Origin: Hofstenia miamia
Lineage: Eukaryota; Xenacoelomorpha; Acoela; Hofsteniidae
Direction: 5' to 3'
DNA length: 64,000 bases
Assembly: GCA_900660155.1 (NCBI GenBank)
Contig: CABFPE010000006.1
Span: forward strand, 1,466,321 to 1,530,320
How positions within the stretch are numbered: position 1 is the first letter of the stretch; each line of letters starts with the position of its first letter. Under the pieces are notes generated by a model. The model saw only the letters and a list, made by a program, of their open reading frames with translations, did not search any database and was not told where the DNA came from. The position numbers were made by a program, and so were the translations under genes. This document shows positions 48,601 to 57,600 of this stretch, piece after piece.

Positions 48601-51600
48601 TTCTGTTAAATTAATATCTTGTAAACAATTAATAAATATAAAATATTAATGCTGTTAAACCTATTTTTTTCAAAATATTTAGAGCTTCTGGGGCTTTGCT
48701 CCATTTTTGGTGACTCAACTTCATCATGACTGAGATTTCCCTTCTTCAGTAAATCCTGCGTACGCCCCTGTTCCAATGTTAATAAACATTTACTCAATGC
48801 GGAGTTTTGAGAACAATTATGTCAATATAATGATTTATTACACTGTTGAAGACATGTGCTTGAGTGTTGTACAATGTTCACTTCCTAGAAACCTTATCTG
48901 AAATTGTTTATGTAGAAAATTTATCCAATGTCAGATGGGCATCTACGAGATTTCACCAGTAAATAAGTGCATCGACAAACTAAGGTGGCTGGAAGGATAT
49001 TTTGAGGAATTGGCGCATTCCTAACTCTGATGCTATAGGCAGTGACCTTAGCAAAAATTGCCTAGACCCTTGTAGTCATCTTAAATCTCTATTGTTTCCT
49101 TCTGTTGTTGTTATTTATCAAAATATAGTTTATTGAAATTCTACATTAAAAATCCATATTTGTATAATTATTTGTGTTGCTAGAATAATTAACGCATCGT
49201 TCTTGATTTCTCATGCCAGGATTGTGTATGTTTTCAAAGAAGTGTAATATTTGGTAGTTTGCTGAGAATCATTCATTGTATATGTATTAGTAGGTTGATG
49301 TTTTGAAGAGGTTGATTTGTTTTTAGTATACATTATTTAATTTTTCTTAAACGTTCGAAAAGCATAAAATAAATTTCGCTCAATTTATATGGAAATCATG
49401 AAATGCTGCTATTAAGTTTTGTATAGGAATATAATATCAATAATTTGTTACTCTAGTAGATTGGAAAGATATTTACAAAACGATATTTATATAGCTGCAA
49501 ATGTTTTTGACTACGTATAGGAGACTATCCAAAATTATTTTTCACTCTTTAATTGTCTGCAGGTGGATTAATATTTAATGATATAATCAATATCTCCATT
49601 TTCAGTTTTGATTAATTACCAATTTATTAAGTACATGATGCAATGAAATTGACACGTAAACACATTTTTATAAGGAGGCGGAGCTTGTGTGTGATAACTT
49701 ACATCAGTTGAGTTAAATTTGCATCCTATTAAATGTATAGCTCAATTCAAACTAACCATGCAATCAAATTGCGACTGTATTGAGTTTTGTGGTTGCGACC
49801 AGAGATTGACATAATTCGAAAATTTGTGTCATTTATTTCATCTTTGTAAAAACATTTCTGTATGCTAGGTCATTGTTGGGGTGTTAGAAATTTAGAATAA
49901 AAATCCAAAACTGAAATTGACATATCTCAATTAAATTTAGGGGTAATATAAAAAACTAGAACAAAATTTATGAAGTACTCCGTCAATGACCATCTCCGAT
50001 CAAGACTGAGTCATGCATTCTTAATTTGAGTTTAGAAAATTCGTCCCTGCCGTAATTAAAAATTATTTCTTATCGAAATTTAACAAGCAGTCAATGATAC
50101 GCAAAATGGAATAGGCGATAGCGATGTTCTAGTGTGGTTAAATGACTAACAGGAATATAAAATAACGTTGGTTTAAATAAGCAGAATCTGCCCACAGGCA
50201 GCCACATTCAAAATTACGCCGATGATATATTAAGCATTACAATAGTTCTGAATGATAGAATCAGTATCACTACTGAATATGATAATATCAAAGAATGGAG
50301 CAACTCAAACAAACTTACCTTATCAGCCAAAAAATGTAAGCAATTGGTCTTCGGGAAATGTTATCTTCCACTTCCAGATGACTTGGATGTCGTAACAGGC
50401 GAAAAATCCTGATTGTAATCATCTCAAATGACCTAAAGTGTGATGAACACGTGAACGAGATACCGAAAAAAGCATTACAGCGGCTTTCTATTCTACGCCA
50501 GTGCTCAACCCTTCACAGATTCTAAAACATTACAGACAGTTTTTGAGTCACTGATACTCTCGATCCTAGATTGCGCTAGCTTCTCCAGTGATGATTCCAT
50601 ACAAATTCGGTATTTGCAAAGGCATCCAAGCAAAATCCAAGACGTTTGATATACCCAGAATACGCACTCAACGAGCCAATCAATTCATTCTATTTTTAAC
50701 AAGATATTGCAATAAATGACTCATCATGCAGTTAATTTTTCAGTGTAATTTAATTTATCGTTTCTGTAGATTATACTTTTTAAAAATCTCTCTCTATGGA
50801 TGTTCGTGCCGTCTAAAAAGGTTTGATTAGTTTATAATTGACATAACGGTACATTCGACGGTTTAAATCACAGTTTAAAAAGGTATCTCCTTAGAAACTG
50901 CCCAACATCCGTAGTGCAGTAGTAAATCCCAAGTTACAACGTCCTCGACAACTTTTTAATGATTATGGCACGAGAATCGGTGGAAGTACAAATGAGGTTA
51001 AGGGGTATTTCATTAACGGTGTGCAGAACTTTATTTTAGAAGCTTTGAAACTTTGTGTGAAAATTTGAACGAAATTGATAAACAGGTTAAGCAGTTATTT
51101 AACAGTATGATTTTACTATTATTTGGTAGTTATTTATTTATAAAACGTGTTAAAGTATAGTGTTTATTTTGTTTTGACCTCCAAGTATCATTTCAGGAAG
51201 AAGTTACTTCTAGACGAAGAGATTAGAAAGTGTTACCTTGACCCATTATCTTCCATAATTTATTTATCTACTTTTTGTGAAAACTGTCTTTTAACATACT
51301 GCAAACACACTAGAAAAATCAAACTTTCAATTTGGAAGTAAATAATCAAGATATGGTGTTATCCCATGTAAAATAGTTGTGATGATATAATGTTCTCGCA
51401 ATAATCCTGAAATCTAGTATTTTTAATAACTTATTCAAAATGGATTAATGTCATTTGAGCCAAATGAATTTATACGCTTGTTCGTATATTCTATAGCATA
51501 TTTCACACTTTCTTTTATCATGAGCGGTGGGTTGTGTACTGTTGTTTCAGAAAAAGTTTAAAATACTTCATGTTCAAATGATTCTTATCTTTACTGTTGT

Positions 51601-54600
51601 TGTGAATTATTATCCAGGGTGGCCCAGAAGTAATAAACTGTTTATTACCGAAAATCCAGGACACAATTAATCATAAAAAGTTTATTAAAATTCAAAATCT
51701 GCCGTTCAGCAGACAATCTTCAAGAGAAAGCCTGTGATTGCATGATAATTGAATTGGAAATTCTCCGTTGATTTCAATAGGTGTGAACGGAGTGAAAACA
51801 GCCACTTCTAAGTTGATCTGCAACAGTTACTGTGCTTTTAAATCTTGAGACAATGCCAGCAATTTTTGAATTTGATTTTGAATTGGTTCGCGGAAGCTGA
51901 CTTGTTTCCTGTCTGGTAGAAATATTTCACCTCGTCAATCTTCATTTCAAGTTTCAGTCTTGTTGACATCAAAAATTTAAATTTAATTTTGATGTATGTT
52001 CATTAATGATTTAAATAAACAAATAATGTTAAGTTGTTTACTTAGAAAATGAAAAACATAATATGAATTATAAACGTGACTAGGAATGTAATTGAATATA
52101 AATTAATAAAAACATGGGATGTTTAATTGCCCAGTTACTTCTGGGCCACCCTGTATTCTGGTTCCTTAAAGAAATTCGCATTTCTTTTGTCTGTGTAGTC
52201 TTTAAATGCTGATTTTTGACCACTGTGTTTCACTGATGCTCAACAGCATAAAATTTAAATGATTATATTAGGGGTGTGCGGGTAGTATAATTTACTAACG
52301 CTAAATAAAGATGAACAAAATGTGAGATATATTAATGAACAAAATATGTAACAATAATATAAGTCTAATGTAGATTACCGCGAATGCCCAAGAAGTTCGT
52401 TAATATGGGAAGATAGCAAGGAAGCGCGCGCTTGATAGTAACTGTGTTGCTTGCACTACTGGCTGCTCTTTTAGACTTATTTGAGTAGCTGGAATGCAAT
52501 GGAATGCGTGTGCTATCAACGATAACACTGGGAAATTTATTGAATTACTTTTCCAGTACATCTGCTTCTAAGATTTCCAACACTAATACAATATTTTTAA
52601 TCTACGCTTAGGAATGCGATTATTACTAGCATGCAGAATATCTTTAATCTTTGTAAATATCTCTATGATAATTTTACATTCATATAGTCATTGTTAAATG
52701 TTATGTATTTTTAATAATTGATGGTGTTACTGAATTATACCATGTCAAATTAATGACATAATCTAAATAATTTATTATTAGGTACCAGAGAAGGTATTCT
52801 ATTATTTAACAAACTCATTAGATAATCACTCAAAATTGTGATAACTGTAAATGCTCAATGCTGTGTCAGTGTCAATCTGTATCAGATTAATGCGTGTAGC
52901 CTGCAGGTTTTCGCAGCTGACGTTAAATTGAGACGACGTTAAATCGAGGTGTACTTCAACCATTCACCTTTAAAAGTTTATTTAGTCTACTCGAATATCT
53001 GTAATTTTCATATTTTTAAAATATTTGTGTGCTGCACATTCTGGAGGGTTTTATATTTTTTGGGTTTGCTTTCTAATGATTTTATTCATTTACAATCGAT
53101 TTCTTCTTACATTCTGCATATTTTCACTCATTGATTTAGATTTTGTCACATTGTGAATTAATTACTGATCAAGGGGTAAAGGATTTGACTACGGAATTAA
53201 ATTTGCCACACTTGGAGAAATTGGATATGGACAATTGTCCGCTAATCACAAACGCAGCGGTACTTCATTACATCAGTGCGTGCCAAAGTCTGAAGAGTGT
53301 GGCTCTGTTTGATTGCCATCTGATTACCAGGAGTGCCATTCGTCGTCTCAAGGTAATGTTACTTTTAGGTATGCATGATATAAAATATATTTAACAGATT
53401 GAAGGTATGCTATCTATCACCCAAGCTCCATTTATGATCTATATTTCATTTTTTGCAATTTGATTCTTGATGTAATTTCCCTGCATTTCAATCAACTGAG
53501 TTGTCGCTAAGAACGGTTCATTCTTTACTGTGTAATAAACATTATTTTAACATAATTTGATTACTCATATATCTTCTTCAGTTTGCATTTTGAAATCGCT
53601 CGATTCTTGTCCATTTTTAATATCATAATGTTTTCTGTCGCCTTGGTTATCACTATCTACATTATTTGACAGGTCATTAATTTCCGCTTTGCCAAATGCC
53701 GTTAGTTTTCGTTATATCCCTTCTGAACTTTTACCATTTTAGCTGATGTTTTTTCTCTACATGTTTCAACGACTTCCTCTGTCATTTGCACGTTTTTTCA
53801 CAGCATTTTCATTTTATTTTGAGTTTAAATTTATTTTTTGTTGAATTAAAAATAATTTTATTTGGTTCGCTTCAGTTATTTACACTTATTGATCTTTGCT
53901 ACAACATTACACATGATTGCATATGGATAATTGTATGAATTTCACAACAAATAGTTATTTAATCTAGCGTATAAATCAATCTTATTTTTCAATCCCATGT
54001 TCTTAAAATCCACTTTGCAAAAGGCAAAGTTGTTAAGCAACTTAGTATTTTTGTGCATAAATATAATTAGAATAAAATTGCCAATTAGCTTTTGAGGGAC
54101 TGCATTGTTAGCTTGACGTGTTGCTGAAGTTATCCATGAACTATTAGAGGCTTGATGATAAAAGCGAAATTTAATAATATTCCTATCATTGGCAACTATT
54201 GTTGAGAGTGAATGCAGTGATACGAAATGGAAATTTTCTGAATTCAATTTATCTTCAGCAACCCCTAAGCACTCCAGAATAAATTCTAAATGTTACTTTG
54301 CGGCAAGGCGTATAAGTTCTACAGTAGTAATTGACAAATAATTTCTACCGACGCACTTAATGATTCAGGATCTACCGACTATTTCATTTTACATTAATTA
54401 GCTTCTAAATATCATTTACCCAAATTATCTAAGGTATATACAGGGTGTCCACTAAAAAAGTCAATTTAAAAATACTGTAGTTTCTATACCATTAATGTTA
54501 GAAGGCTGAAATAGGTTTCATTGAAAAGAGCAGAATCTAACATTTTATTTTATTAAAAATTTAACATTCTACATGGCCACCACCAGATTCAATATACTTA

Positions 54601-57600
54601 TCAAGCCGAAAATCCCCTATCACATTTTGCAGAGTATTCACATCAATGGACGCAATTGCTTCTCGAAATTCATTTCTCAATTGCCCAATGTTGGATGGTG
54701 CATTTCGAAATACTTTTTCTTTCACTGAATCCCACACTAAGAAGTCTAAAGGGGACAAATCAGGTGACCTAGCTGATCAAGGAAATTCCGACTTGTGTGA
54801 AATTAGACGTTGATGAAATTTGGTTTCAGCAAGGAAATGGTGTTCAATGCTGTATGAGCTCCATCCTGCAGAAACCATTCACCAGGATATTTGTTATTAG
54901 GAAAACTGTTCTTAACATATACATATAGGTTTCGCAGTTAACTGTTTGTAGATGTTCTGTTTCTGGGTCTTCAAAAAAGTATGGCCCATAAATCTTATTT
55001 CTACTTAATCCGCATCATACCGTTATCTTCATGGAATGTAAAGGCTTTTCAAAGAATTCATTTGGTTTAGTTTGTGACCAATTTCGGTAATTTTGTCTAT
55101 TTGGCATACCTTTAAAGTAAATGTGACATTCATCACTGAAAATTAAGTTATCCAACAATATTTGACCAGAATACTCATGTTTTTAAGTTTGCGGCAAAAT
55201 GATAACCTCCGATCTTTATCCCGCGGTAAGAGTTCTTGATGACATTGCAATTTATACGGTTTTAAATGAAGGTCTTTTTAAGGATTGAATGAACATTAGA
55301 TTTCTTCATTCCTGTTTGAGCAGACAATTTTCTCGCCGAGTTCGTTTTATCATCGTTGATTAAGATTCTCACCATGTTAACTGCTGCTTCTGTCTTTGCT
55401 GTTTTTGGATGGTCTGAATTTCCTTTATTTAAATTAGGCAATGTTCCATGGCAATTCCGTTTAGCGTAGTTGGTTTGAACGGTTCTTTTGCATAATCGTT
55501 GACCATATTTTACTTAAAACCGACTAATCGTAGTGATCACGGATCCATGTCTGATCATTTCTTCCACGATAACTTTTCTCTGTTCCTGTTGTTAATTGTC
55601 CCATTCTTGATGCTGATATTTATCGCAAATGAAATTGAATTTCTACACTATACGTATGTATGATACCAAGCAAAAATTTAGATCATGCTCTTTTCAATAA
55701 AACCTATTTCAGCCTTCTAGCATTAATGGTTTACAAACTACAGTATTTTTAAATCGGCTACTTTTTTAATGGACACCCTGTATGAATAAGGGCTGCAGCT
55801 GAGTCCGGATTGGTTAACCCAACCCAATCCACGTTATATTGAATTTCAAATGTGCTTTACTAAACCTTAAGCTGTGTAAAATTTTTGCACATATTTTATC
55901 CAACTATAATTTCACAACTTCTATAGTTTTTTGCTTTATGATCATTATATAGAAACATGTTTTGAAAAAAACACATTACATTAAAAACTGAAAAATTTTA
56001 TAGAGCTAATTGTAAGCATTAAATTTTGAAATGTAAAAAATTTAATAGAAACAATGTATAAATTCCCTGCCAGTGTGCATGCACTTTGTCTTTCGATGGC
56101 CCAATTATGACCCACATTGCTTTGAAACATTGACCCAGCCAATTTATATATGTTTTTATATTCTTTTATTATTTGACCAAACCCTACCCAAAAATTTAGT
56201 AATATGACCAAGCCCAAGGTTTGGGTAGCATTTTCCCAACCCATTTTCAGCCGTGATCTAAGTGTATATGTTATATTACAAACAATGGTGCAATGTTCGA
56301 TTTATATAGAATAGAATAGAATAGAATTATAATTTCTTATTAAGTGTAGTACATTGACATANAGTTCTTGATGACATTGCAATTTATACGGTTTTAAATG
56401 AAGGTCTTTTTAAGGATTGAATGAACATTAGATTTCTTCATTCCTGTTTGAGCAGACAATTTTCTCGCCGAGTTCGTTTTATCATCGTTGATTAAGATTC
56501 TCACCATGTTAACTGCTGCTTCTGTCTTTGCTGTTTTTGGATGGTCTGAATTTCCTTTATTTAAATTAGGCAATGTTCCATGGCAATTCCGTTTAGCGTA
56601 GTTGGTTTGAACGGTTCTTTTGCATAATCGTTGACCATATTTTACTTAAAACCGACTAATCGTAGTGATCACGGATCCATGTCTGATCATTTCTTCCACG
56701 ATAACTTTTCTCTGTTCCTGTTGTTAATTGTCCCATTCTTGATGCTGATATTTATCGCAAATGAAATTGAATTTCTACACTATACGTATGTATGATACCA
56801 AGCAAAAATTTAGATCATGCTCTTTTCAATAAAACCTATTTCAGCCTTCTAGCATTAATGGTTTACAAACTACAGTATTTTTAAATCGGCTACTTTTTTA
56901 ATGGACACCCTGTATGAATAAGGGCTGCAGCTGAGTCCGGATTGGTTAACCCAACCCAATCCACGTTATATTGAATTTCAAATGTGCTTTACTAAACCTT
57001 AAGCTGTGTAAAATTTTTGCACATATTTTATCCAACTATAATTTCACAACTTCTATAGTTTTTTGCTTTATGATCATTATATAGAAACATGTTTTGAAAA
57101 AAACACATTACATTAAAAACTGAAAAATTTTATAGAGCTAATTGTAAGCATTAAATTTTGAAATGTAAAAAATTTAATAGAAACAATGTATAAATTCCCT
57201 GCCAGTGTGCATGCACTTTGTCTTTCGATGGCCCAATTATGACCCACATTGCTTTGAAACATTGACCCAGCCAATTTATATATGTTTTTATATTCTTTTA
57301 TTATTTGACCAAACCCTACCCAAAAATTTAGTAATATGACCAAGCCCAAGGTTTGGGTAGCATTTTCCCAACCCATTTTCAGCCGTGATCTAAGTGTATA
57401 TGTTATATTACAAACAATGGTGCAATGTTCGATTTATATAGAATAGAATAGAATAGAATTATAATTTCTTATTAAGTGTAGTACATTGACATAATTATAC
57501 ACCTCAACAAAAGCTGCTAATACTACACTTAATGCTTTGAAGATATGAATTCTTTAATTGAAACAGTAATCATTGCGATGAACGTATTTCACCAACATAA

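Larger units (their letters stand above)
42771..53139. other. FBXL intron 11, 10.4 kb, transposon-rich
   Basis: Contains a hAT-like end (44230-44308), a Tc1/mariner element (46263-47578), another hAT-like end (48545-48770), a LINE fragment (50180-50650) and a mariner deletion derivative (51615-52153). The remaining stretches (42771-44229, 44309-46262, 47579-48544, 48771-50179, 50651-51614, 52154-53139) are AT-rich with nothing supported. Confidence 0.6.

Noticed and set aside
55981-57376. Two identical 87-codon minus-strand frames as a tandem gene pair
   Set aside because: They lie in the 1131-bp assembly duplicate and within a MITE-like repeat; no protein features.
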